DNA of 64,000 nucleotides, taken from assembly GCA_019309545.1 (NCBI GenBank), contig JAFDGA010000012.1, positions 1-64,000 on the forward strand, written 5' to 3'. The notes below the pieces were generated by a model, which saw only the letters and a program-made list of their open reading frames with translations, was not told the DNA's origin and made no database searches. This document shows positions 53,882 to 61,275 of this stretch, one piece after another. The position numbers were made by a program, and so were the translations under genes. The stretch is from Deltaproteobacteria bacterium. GTDB lineage: Bacteria > Desulfobacterota > Desulfobaccia > Desulfobaccales > Desulfobaccaceae. Within the stretch, counting starts at the first letter, position 1, and every line of letters starts with the position of its first letter.

Positions 53882-55108
53882 TTACTCGTAGCGCAACGCC
53901 TCGATGGGGTTTAATTGTGCAGCCTTGCGGGCCGGATAAAAGCCGAAAAACACCCCGACGGCGCCAGCAATCAGGAACGAGCCGACCAAAGTAGGTACGG
54001 AGATCAACACCGGCCACTGGGTAAAATAGGCCATAATGTGGGCGGTGGCAATGCCGGCCACAATGCCGACCAGGCCCCCGACCGAGCTCAGGACCACCGC
54101 TTCGATCAGAAATTGTCCTAAAATATCCCGGCTCCGGGCCCCGATGGCCAGGCGGATGCCGATTTCTCGGGTCCGTTCGGTCACTGACACCAACATAATA
54201 TTCATGATGCCGATTCCGCCCACCACCAGGGAGACAAAGGCAATGGAGCGCAGCAGCCAAGACATGGTTTTGGCGGTTTCCTGTTGGGCGCTCAATAATT
54301 CTGTCAGGTTACGGATGGAAAAATCTTTTTCTTGCCCGGGGCGTAGGTGATGTCGTTGGGTCAGAAGGCGATCAATCTCTTCTTCGGCCTGCTTCAGGGT
54401 CTCGGGACCGGTAGCTTGCACCATGATAAATTTTACCACACCCGGCAGGCTGGAGCCAAACAGTCGTTTCTGGGCAGTAGTTAAGGGGACCAGAATTACA
54501 TCGTCCTGATCTCGGCCATGAGGGGTCCGCCCCTTGGGGGCCAGCTGCCCGACCACGGTAAACGGCATCTTTTGGATACGGATGGTCTGACCGAGTGGGT
54601 TCTCGGCCCCGAAAAGCTCCTTAGCCACCGTATATCCCAGAACACAGACCCGGGCGGCGCGATGGATTTCCGAATCGGTGAAGAACCTCCCAGCGATTAA
54701 ATCATAATTCCGTACCCATTGCACTTCCGGCAGCGTGCCATTAACAATGGTGCTCCAGTTGCGGTTGCCAAAAACCACCTGGGCTACATCCCCCCAGTAA
54801 GGAGCGACGTAACGGACACTTGGGATTTCCTGGACAATGGCCTGGGCATCCCCAGCGGTCAGAGTAGGGGCGGTGCCCAGCCCCATGCGCAGGCCGCCGG
54901 AGGTGGTAGTGCCCGGCAGCACCAGCAGCAGGTTTGACCCTACCCCGGCGATTTGCCGGTTAATCTCCACCCGGGCCCCGCTGCCAATCGCCACCATGAC
55001 GATCACCGCGGCGACGCCGATGATGATCCCCAGCATGGTCAACGCGCTGCGCAGCTTGTGGAGCCGGATGGAGACCAGAGCAATCTTGACAGCATTCCAA
55101 ATCTTCAT
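53882..55108 (-). CDS. MacB/FtsX-like ABC permease without its ATPase
   Basis: A 408-residue protein with the order TM1 (LTMLGIIIGVAAVIVMVAI), periplasmic MacB core domain (about 45-275), and three C-terminal helices (FVSLVVGGIGIMNIMLVSV, ...). RTREIGIRLAIGARSRDIL is the hallmark cytoplasmic loop, and it ends LNPIEALRYE as MacB permeases do. MacB-type systems need an ATPase and an adaptor; neither is adjacent, so the partner genes must lie elsewhere. It converges with the exporter operon. Confidence 0.9.
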   Translation of the reverse strand: MKIWNAVKIALVSIRLHKLRSALTMLGIIIGVAAVIVMVAIGSGARVEINRQIAGVGSNLLLVLPGTTTSGGLRMGLGTAPTLTAGDAQAIVQEIPSVRYVAPYWGDVAQVVFGNRNWSTIVNGTLPEVQWVRNYDLIAGRFFTDSEIHRAARVCVLGYTVAKELFGAENPLGQTIRIQKMPFTVVGQLAPKGRTPHGRDQDDVILVPLTTAQKRLFGSSLPGVVKFIMVQATGPETLKQAEEEIDRLLTQRHHLRPGQEKDFSIRNLTELLSAQQETAKTMSWLLRSIAFVSLVVGGIGIMNIMLVSVTERTREIGIRLAIGARSRDILGQFLIEAVVLSSVGGLVGIVAGIATAHIMAYFTQWPVLISVPTLVGSFLIAGAVGVFFGFYPARKAAQLNPIEALRYE

Positions 55109-55173
55109 TTATGTTATGATAATCTGGTGATAAGAAAGTGTCAATTTTCGGATTGTTGTTGGGGGAGGAAGAG

Positions 55174-55623
55174 ATGCGCGCCGTGCTGCAGCGGGTAAAA
55201 TCAGCGTCAGTGACCATCGCCGGGGAACTGGTCGGGAGCATCGGCCCCGGATTACTGGCGCTGGTCGGGGTGGCTCAAGACGACGGACCGCAGGACGTGG
55301 CATATATGGCTCAAAAGATTGCTCATCTGCGGGTTTTCGAAGGTGACGGCCGTCTGATGCACCGCTCCATCCAGGACATCGGCGGCGCGGTATTGTTGGT
55401 GTCCCAGTTTACTATCTTGGGCGATTGCCGCAAAGGACGGCGGCCCTCCTTTGACCAGGCGGCCCCTCCCCAGCTCGCCGAAGAGCTTTATGAAGCCCTG
55501 GTCACCGCTCTGCGCGCCCAGGGCTTGCCGGTAGCTACCGGGCGGTTTCGGGAAATGATGGACGTCAGCCTGATTAATGACGGTCCGGTAACCCTGTTGC
55601 TGGATAGTAAAAAGCAATTTTAA
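55174..55623 (+). CDS. dtd: D-aminoacyl-tRNA deacylase
   Basis: A 149-residue proofreading enzyme removing D-amino acids (and glycine) from t[18 protein letters not shown] at the N-terminus, the [17 protein letters not shown] catalytic loop, and [13 protein letters not shown] near the end (the cross-subunit NxGP-type motif) are all present. ATG 55174 follows GGGGGAGGAAGAG; an in-frame ATG-less start at 55138 is unlikely. Confidence 0.95.
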   Translation: MRAVLQRVKSASVTIAGELVGSIGPGLLALVGVAQDDGPQDVAYMAQKIAHLRVFEGDGRLMHRSIQDIGGAVLLVSQFTILGDCRKGRRPSFDQAAPPQLAEELYEALVTALRAQGLPVATGRFREMMDVSLINDGPVTLLLDSKKQF

Positions 55624-55727
55624 CGCCTGCCGTTGCCAGCCAGAGATTTGCCCCAGTTTAAATTATTGGTGCCGCCGTTATTAGCTTTAATTCTCCTAAC
55701 CGCCCCACCAAAGTTTGTTAAAATGCA

Positions 55728-55768
55728 TTGACTATCTGATAAATTTGGGTTATTTTGCAACTAAGTTG
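55728..55768 (+). promoter_or_regulatory. Promoter and small palindrome before the Fur-family gene
   Basis: TTGACT (55728-55733), 17-base spacer, TATTTT (55751-55756), then the palindrome CAACT-A-AGTTG (55758-55768) just before ATG 55773. The palindrome may be an operator, possibly for the regulator itself. Confidence 0.4.
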
Positions 55769-55772
55769 AAAA

Positions 55773-56147
55773 ATGAGTGAATGGTGTAATTTTCGACAAC
55801 TACTGGGCCGTCATCATCTCCGGCCCACAGCTTTGCGGCTGAGGGTCTTGGAGATTTTGGGAGGAGCATCGCAAGCCCTGCCGGCTCAGAAAATTTTGGA
55901 CCTCATCAGGACCCAGCGTCAGGTCAATAAAGTAACTATCTATAGAATTTTAAGTGGTTTTTGGCAATATGGGATTATCCGCAAAATTAATCCCGAGGGC
56001 AGATCGACCCTTTATGAGCTGGCCTGTGAGCACCACCCTCCGCATCCCCATTTCCAGTGTCTGAACTGTGGCGAGGTGCAGTGTCTGGAATCTTTGCTTA
56101 ACAGATGGACCGAAAAGGGGAATTTTTTTTTGGTAATTGGGGCTTAA
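55773..56147 (+). CDS. Fur-family regulator (Zur-like), C-terminally short
   Basis: A 124-residue Fur-family protein. The winged helix spans about 5-80 (HHLRPTALRLRVLEILG, KVTIYRILSGFWQYGIIRKI); the metal region has HPPHPHFQCLNCGEVQCLE with the first CxxC. The protein then ends (FFLVIGA) without the second CxxC or the rest of the dimerisation domain, about 20-25 residues early. A run of nine T lies at the end of the gene, and the znuA frame begins inside it. Next to a zinc ABC transporter, zinc control is the natural guess. Confidence 0.8.
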   Translation: MSEWCNFRQLLGRHHLRPTALRLRVLEILGGASQALPAQKILDLIRTQRQVNKVTIYRILSGFWQYGIIRKINPEGRSTLYELACEHHPPHPHFQCLNCGEVQCLESLLNRWTEKGNFFLVIGA

Positions 56148-57076
56148 AATTATTTCAGCAGCGCAGGGGCCTGGCCCCTGAGCGGTACAAAAAATTTCTG
56201 GCCGTCATCCTGGCGGCAGCCTTAGGGTTGGCTTTAATATTGGGATGGACAGGAGTTGCTGCACCCCAAGAAAAGATTGTCGTCGCCGCCAGTATCATTC
56301 CATTGGGAGATTTTTGCCAAAAGATCGGCGGAGAGCGGATAAAGGTACAGGTGCTGGTTCCGCCCGGAGCCAGCCCCCATATATTCGAACCACCGCCTTC
56401 AGTAGTAGCCCAGGCCCTGGAGGCGGCGGTTGTGGTTTATGTGGGAGCCGGTCTGGACCCTTGGGTGGAGCGGCTGCTGAGGGCCAGAGGCACCCGTAAT
56501 ATGGTGGTAGTCGAAGCAGTACGGGCAATCCCTTTGCTGCGGCAATGGAATTCCCACCCTCATGAGCAAGGCAACCCGCATGTCTGGCTGGACCCGGTGT
56601 TGGCCCAGCGTATCTGCCAGGATATCGCGCAGGCCTTTATCAGAGTTGACCCTGATTATCGCCAGCAATATAAGGCTAATCTCACTAGCTATTTAAATAA
56701 ATTGGCCCAACTCCATCATGACATCCTGAACGAGGTGACCACCTTCCGCCGCCGGGCCTATGTCTGCTTTCATCCGGCTTTCAGCTATTTTGCCCGGCGC
56801 TATAATCTTAAGGAAGTGGGGGTTATCGAAATCGCTCCGGGCCGCGAGCCCAGTCCCCGTCATATCCAGAATATCATTGACGCTATCCGCCGGTATCGGG
56901 TGCCAGTGGTTTTTACCGAACCCCAACTTAGCTCTCGGGTGGCCGAAGTGATTGCCCGGGAAGCCGGGGTTAAGGTCGCAAGTCTGGATCCTCTGGGTGG
57001 TCGGGCTCCCTATGGTTCGGACTATCTAAAAATGATGCGTTATAATCTCTCGGTAATGCGACGGACCTTACGTTGA
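56105..57076 (+). CDS. znuA: Zinc ABC transporter substrate-binding protein
   Basis: A 323-residue cluster A-I metal-binding protein. Metal ligands appear as SPHIFEPPPS (His), NPHVWLDP (His), VCFHPAFSYFARRY (His) and a late acidic residue in VASLDPLGG. The His-rich loop found in many ZnuA proteins is very short. The signal segment (FLAVILAAALGLALILGW) is preceded by an unusual 33-residue leader because the only ATG, 56105, lies inside the fur gene and has no good ribosome-binding site. The true start is uncertain. Confidence 0.88.
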   Translation: MDRKGEFFFGNWGLKLFQQRRGLAPERYKKFLAVILAAALGLALILGWTGVAAPQEKIVVAASIIPLGDFCQKIGGERIKVQVLVPPGASPHIFEPPPSVVAQALEAAVVVYVGAGLDPWVERLLRARGTRNMVVVEAVRAIPLLRQWNSHPHEQGNPHVWLDPVLAQRICQDIAQAFIRVDPDYRQQYKANLTSYLNKLAQLHHDILNEVTTFRRRAYVCFHPAFSYFARRYNLKEVGVIEIAPGREPSPRHIQNIIDAIRRYRVPVVFTEPQLSSRVAEVIAREAGVKVASLDPLGGRAPYGSDYLKMMRYNLSVMRRTLR

Positions 57077-57852
57077 TGGGCGCCCAAGCGGTCGAAATTA
57101 AAAACCTTTATCTCAGGCTTAACAACCTGTTAATTCTGGAAGATATCAACTTAGAGATCCAGGCGGGCCGGTTTGTGGGGGTCTTGGGACCCAATGGCGC
57201 GGGGAAAAGCTCGTTAATCAAGGTTATTCTGGGGCTGGTAAAACCGACCCGGGGAGAGGTGCGGGTATTCGGCGACCCCCCCCGGAAGCTTCGACGGACA
57301 GGGCATCTGGTGGGCTATCTGCCCCAACGGCCACTGGGCAATCCCCATTTTCCGGTGTCGGTGATGGATGTGGTGCTGATGGGCAGGTATGGCCATATCG
57401 GGCTGTTAAAATGGCCCAGTGCCGCGGATAAGGAAATCGCCCGTCAGAATTTGAAACGGGTGGGAATTGCCCATCTGGCCGACCGGCCGATCGGCGCGCT
57501 GTCCGGCGGCGAACAACAGCGGGTTTTTATCGCCCGGGCCCTAGCCGAGGAACCGCGACTGCTGCTGTTGGACGAACCTACCGTGTCCTTGGATGTCTGT
57601 TCCCAGGACGAATTGTACGATCTGATCAACAAGGTCAAACTTGAACTCAACCTTACGGTAATCCTGGTCTCCCACGATATCGGGGCGGTGGCCACCCATG
57701 TCGACGATATCATCTGCATTAACCGCCGCATCCACGTCCACCAGCCGCCGCCCATCGGTCGCATTGCCCTGGAAAACACCTTCGGTTGCAGCGTGGAATT
57801 TCTGTTCCACGGGGAAATTCCGCATCGCGTGGTCCGAGTCCACGATGGCTAA
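57076..57852 (+). CDS. znuC: Zinc ABC transporter ATPase
   Basis: A 258-residue ABC ATPase with Walker A GPNGAGKSS, Q-loop YLPQRP, signature LSGGEQQRV, Walker B LLLDEPTVSLD and H-loop VSHDIG, all intact. The C-terminal HVHQPPPIGRI...FGCSVEFLFHGEIPHRV carries several His, as is common for metal transporters. ATG 57076 overlaps the znuA stop; TTG 57073 is an alternative. Confidence 0.93.
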   Translation: MGAQAVEIKNLYLRLNNLLILEDINLEIQAGRFVGVLGPNGAGKSSLIKVILGLVKPTRGEVRVFGDPPRKLRRTGHLVGYLPQRPLGNPHFPVSVMDVVLMGRYGHIGLLKWPSAADKEIARQNLKRVGIAHLADRPIGALSGGEQQRVFIARALAEEPRLLLLDEPTVSLDVCSQDELYDLINKVKLELNLTVILVSHDIGAVATHVDDIICINRRIHVHQPPPIGRIALENTFGCSVEFLFHGEIPHRVVRVHDG

Positions 57853-58660
57853 CTTTTTGCCTCTGGATTTTTTCCAACGGGCCTTACTGGCTGGAGTAAT
57901 GTTGAGCCTGCTGTGCGGGATGCTGTCGGTATTTGTCATTCTCCGCCGCATGGCTTTTATTGGGGTCGGCATATCGCACTCCGCCTTCGGAGGGGTGGCC
58001 CTGGGATTTCTCCTGGGTATTGATCCCTTGTGGACCGGCGTCGGTTTCTCGGTGGTGGTGGCCCTGCTCATCGAGTGGGTCCGCAGCCAGGGCCGCCTGG
58101 AGGAGGATGCCGCCATTGGCATCTTCTTTGCCGCCGCCATGGCCCTGGGGGTGGTCTTTCTGCACTTCTCCCGCACTTACAATGTCGATGTTTTCGGGGT
58201 GTTGTTTGGCAACATCCTGGCTATCGGCGAAGACCAATTAATGCAGATTCTGATCGTTACCCTGGTCGTCTTGGCCACCATGATGGCCATTTTCAAAGAA
58301 CTGGTCTTTTTGAGCTTCGATGAAGAGATGGCCTGGGTCAGCGGCGTGCCGGTGGAGGCCCTGCGCTGCCTGTTCCTGGTCATCATGGCCTTGGTCATCA
58401 TTGCCTCCATTTATCTGGTCGGGATAATCCTGGTATCAGCCCTGATGGTCATCCCCGGCGCGATTGCCCGAAACCTGACCCAAAAGATCCGCACCATGGT
58501 GGCAGTCTCGATCAGCGCCGCCCTGGGTTCGACCCTGGGGGGGCTATATTTTTCTTACCAGGTAGATTGGCCTTCGGGGGCGACAGTGGTCTTGCTGTTG
58601 TCCTTGTTATTTATCATGGTTGCCCTATTTAGCCGTTCCGCCACCAGGCAGATGGGATAA
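57845..58660 (+). CDS. znuB: Zinc ABC transporter permease
   Basis: A 271-residue ABC-3 family permease with about eight helices. FFQRALLAGVMLSLLCGMLSVFVILRRMAF is the typical N-terminus (in parts), then GVGISHSAFGGVALG and the coupling loop FDEEMAWVSGVPVEALR. ATG 57845 overlaps znuC by eight bases. It completes a fur-znuABC operon. Confidence 0.94.
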   Translation: MANFLPLDFFQRALLAGVMLSLLCGMLSVFVILRRMAFIGVGISHSAFGGVALGFLLGIDPLWTGVGFSVVVALLIEWVRSQGRLEEDAAIGIFFAAAMALGVVFLHFSRTYNVDVFGVLFGNILAIGEDQLMQILIVTLVVLATMMAIFKELVFLSFDEEMAWVSGVPVEALRCLFLVIMALVIIASIYLVGIILVSALMVIPGAIARNLTQKIRTMVAVSISAALGSTLGGLYFSYQVDWPSGATVVLLLSLLFIMVALFSRSATRQMG

Positions 58661-59000
58661 TTCCCCTCATGTCCCTTCCCAGCCAGTTTCACCAAGGGGA
58701 ACCTGGCTCACCGTCCAGCCGGGTCACAATGTCAGGATTAGTTTAAGCTTTAAATTTTAATGGCAAATCTATTATAATACTGGCAACCCTAAACACCAAT
58801 GGTAGCCTAAACTCTTTACTTAGGCATATAACAAATTGGCAGTTATAACTGTTAAGACAAGGCCATGAACAGAATTAGTGAACTTGTTCAGCATGGGGCA
58901 AGACATACAATAAAGTTGGCGGCCCCGGCTTCCAGGGAGTACAATTGCACCGGCAAGATGCCGATGTCACCAGTTACTTCCTAACCGATTCGGGGTAATC
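58661..59000. other. Intergenic stretch, no gene found
   Basis: A 340-base gap. AGCCAG (58681) and CTGGCT (58703) could form a weak stem after znuB. TATAAT at 58773 with a poor TTAAAT at 58750 could be a promoter for the KptA-like gene. Only a 39-codon frame without family support is seen. Confidence 0.4.
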
Positions 59001-59756
59001 ATGTCACGGCCGCAACAACGGTTGGAGTCTTTGGGACGGATGCTGACCTACATCCTCAGTCACCGGCCGGATGAATTCGGCCTGGTGCTAAACGCCGAGG
59101 GCTGGCTGCCTATTAAACACCTCCTCCAGGTTCTGGCCGAAGAGCCCGGCTGGGGGTTTGTCCGCCGCTCGCATCTGCTGGATGCGGTTCACCTCCTCAC
59201 TCCGCCGCGTTTTGAAATTTACGATAATCTCATCCGGTGCCGGCCACCCGGCGGCGCGGCGTGCCGGTCCCAGGAAAGTGAGTGGCCCCCATCCCTGCTT
59301 TATCGCGCCATTACACGGAAATCCCATCCCGTGGTCGCCCAACATGGTCTGCGGCCCCCCACCAACGGGCATCTGGTGCTGGCCCGCGGCCCGGAGATGG
59401 CACTGCGCATGGGTCGGCGCCGCGATCCTAAGGCAATGCTGATCACTGTCCAGGCCCAGGCTGCGGCCGCGGCCGGTAAGCTATTTTTTCCTTATGGCGA
59501 GAAGCTTTTTTTAACCGACGCGATCCCGCCGAACTTCCTACAGGTTCCCCCCTGTCCTAAACCGGAAGCCAAGAAACCGCCCCCCAAGCCCGCGGCCCTC
59601 GAAAAGAACCGCCGTGAGCTTGTAATCCCCGGATCAGTGCTGCTTGATATTCAAGGGAAGCCGGTAAACCGGCGTCAAGAGAAGCGGCGAAAACAGGGAC
59701 CGGAGTGGAAAGAGCAGGCGCGGGCCGAACGCCGTCAGCGCCGCCGCCAGCGCTGA
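59001..59756 (+). CDS. Divergent KptA/Tpt1-like protein (RNA 2'-phosphotransferase family)
   Basis: A 251-residue protein. Residues 1-75 match the KptA N-terminal lobe (LGRMLTYILSHRPDEFGLVL, EGWLPIKHLLQVL), and residues 95-180 its NAD-binding lobe (LLYRAITRKSHPVVAQHGLRP, PFGE-like FFPYGEKLFLTDAIPP). KptA/Tpt1 removes the 2'-phosphate from spliced tRNA with NAD. Here the LRH arginine is Ser20 and the YHGT histidine is Arg102, so classical activity is doubtful. A basic, Pro-rich tail (about 185-251, QEKRRKQGPEWKEQARAERR) suggests nucleic-acid binding. Confidence 0.8.
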   Translation: MSRPQQRLESLGRMLTYILSHRPDEFGLVLNAEGWLPIKHLLQVLAEEPGWGFVRRSHLLDAVHLLTPPRFEIYDNLIRCRPPGGAACRSQESEWPPSLLYRAITRKSHPVVAQHGLRPPTNGHLVLARGPEMALRMGRRRDPKAMLITVQAQAAAAAGKLFFPYGEKLFLTDAIPPNFLQVPPCPKPEAKKPPPKPAALEKNRRELVIPGSVLLDIQGKPVNRRQEKRRKQGPEWKEQARAERRQRRRQR

Positions 59757-59795
59757 CCATCCGGGCCGGCCTCCTAAGGTCGAAAGAGTGACACT

Positions 59796-60130
59796 ATGCT
59801 AAGGCATGAGGTTCCTCCGGCGGTCCGTCAGGCACTAAAGGAACTGCGGCTATCTTTGGAGCAGACTTGCGTCCCCGCGTGAGTGGCATTTATCTCTATG
59901 GCTCTCAGGCACGCGGTGATTATCACGCTGATTCCGATGTTGACCTCCTGATTCTCCTTAAAGGCGAGATTAAGGCCGGTGACGAGATAAATCGGTTTTG
60001 TGAACTAGTTTCAGACCTCTGCTTGCGATATAATCTTCTGAGCGCGATTCTTCCAGTTCCAGAAGAGTGGCTAAAGACCAGAAAAAGCCCTTTCTTTGAG
60101 AATATCCATGGGGAAGGAGTAATCCCGTGA
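59796..60130 (+). pseudogene. MNT-type minimal nucleotidyltransferase gene, probably frameshifted
   Basis: The catalytic part (from 59867) reads GIYLYGSQARGDYHADSDVDLLILL with the GSxARGxxxxxSDxDL motif complete. The expected N-terminal helix is in another frame (from ATG 59796: VPPAVRQALKELRLSLEQ), and the two join if one base is added near 59860. A functional short form from TTG 59867 is possible, because GGAG lies five bases before it. MNT proteins are usually the antitoxin or adenylylating partner of HEPN toxins. Confidence 0.65.
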
Positions 60131-60333
60131 CCCTGGATGAGGAAATCAACCGCTTTGTGACCGGTATTGATGACATCGACGTTCAAGACTTAAAGGCTGA
60201 GACGGAGAGATTTCTAATCGTGACCGAAGTCTTTCTAAGCAGCCGAATCCCAACCTTAAAATCCTGGAAAGCCTATCTCTGGTTATTATATCGAAAGCTG
60301 AGCAGGAATTTGGGGACGATATGGATGCCCTGA
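60127..60333 (+). CDS. Short protein following the MNT gene, family not recognised
   Basis: A 68-residue frame that begins with GTG 60127, overlapping the MNT stop by four bases, as a HEPN partner would. However, no R-x4-6-H HEPN motif is visible, and the length is about half that of HEPN proteins. The last part (KAYLWLLYRKLSRNLG) overlaps the YdcF-like start. It may be a remnant. Confidence 0.4.
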   Translation: MTLDEEINRFVTGIDDIDVQDLKAETERFLIVTEVFLSSRIPTLKSWKAYLWLLYRKLSRNLGTIWMP

Positions 60334-60875
60334 TTGTCTTGGGTTGCCTGATCGGGGAGGACGGCTATCCGGGTCGGGTGGCTCGCTTCCGAATGAGCCA
60401 TGCGCTGCGGTTAGCCGTGGAGCAGTATCCCCATAGTTGCCTGATCCTAAGCGGCGGCCAGCAGCCGGGCACTCCCACCTCGGAAGCCCGGGCCCTGGCG
60501 GCCTGGGGATTGACATGGGCGGAATCAGAATGGAATAACCAGATCAGGCAGCGTCTGGCGGCGCGCCTGCTCTATGAGGAAAGCAGTCTGACCACCAAGC
60601 AATCGGCTCGCAATACCGCCTTGCTGTTGAGAGAGAAGGGCTTAACCCAGGCTGGCCTGGTGACCGACAGCCTGCATATTTACCGGGCCGCCTATCTGTT
60701 TACCCGCCATTTTGCCGACCACCAGCTCCGCCTCCACCCTTTGCCGGTCCCCGGCCTTTTTACCGATTACTGGCGGCGGCGGCGCTATGCCCGGCTGGCC
60801 AAACTGGTATTGCGGGAAGGGGGGGCCTGGGTGAAGTTGCTGGGACAACAGCTACTGAGCCGGGGACCGGTCTGA
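60321..60875 (+). CDS. YdcF/SanA-like DUF218 protein
   Basis: A 184-residue protein. DALIVLGCLIGEDGYPGRVARFRMSHAL (in parts), LILSGGQQPG, and ESSLTTKQSARNTALLL with a terminal SLHIYRAAYLF are the DUF218 motifs (GG, E-S-x-T-x-N, and the HxxR-like element). Relatives bind S-adenosylmethionine or act in envelope permeability (SanA). No membrane helix is seen. ATG 60321 has GGGGA upstream. Confidence 0.85.
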   Translation: MDALIVLGCLIGEDGYPGRVARFRMSHALRLAVEQYPHSCLILSGGQQPGTPTSEARALAAWGLTWAESEWNNQIRQRLAARLLYEESSLTTKQSARNTALLLREKGLTQAGLVTDSLHIYRAAYLFTRHFADHQLRLHPLPVPGLFTDYWRRRRYARLAKLVLREGGAWVKLLGQQLLSRGPV

Positions 60876-61275
60876 GTATTTTCCGTTTAAAGAAGGCAGG
60901 TTTTTATTTTAATTATACCCCCTATACCCCTCCGGTGACGATGATTGAGGTATTTGGTGCTGCAGTGCTATAGGGGCGTGATGCATCATGCCCTACTTTT
61001 CCAGGTTTCCCGGTAACTTTAGTGAACAAGATAACGGATAATTAAGTCGGCGGCCAGCATTTTGGTGTCATTCAGGGAACGGCCCAACCCTGAGCAGCGT
61101 AACTTCTTAGAGTTTTAAGGAAATTTTAAAAAAATACTTCTGGTCACAAATTATTCTTGACAAAAAGGCCAGATGATCGTAAAAACTACCTGTCTTGGGT
61201 AAACATGGTTGATCCGCTGAAGAGATTGTGGATTTTTTCTTTATATAACCATTCCTCTGGTTGAGGCTAGCTAAG
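60876..61275. other. Intergenic stretch before the complex I operon
   Basis: 400 bases without a gene. An imperfect palindrome at 60971-60995 (TAGGGGCGTGATG / CATCATGCCCTA) followed by CTTTT may end the ydcF transcript. The nuo promoter lies at 61157-61185. The rest shows no structure I can name. Confidence 0.5.
61157..61185 (+). promoter_or_regulatory. Candidate promoter of the nuo operon
   Basis: TTGACA (61157-61162), 17-base spacer, TAAAAA (61180-61185), about 90 bases before the nuoEF ATG. Confidence 0.5.

Noticed and set aside
58864-58983. A 39-codon plus-strand frame before the KptA-like gene
   Set aside because: No ribosome-binding site, no family pattern, and a length expected by chance.
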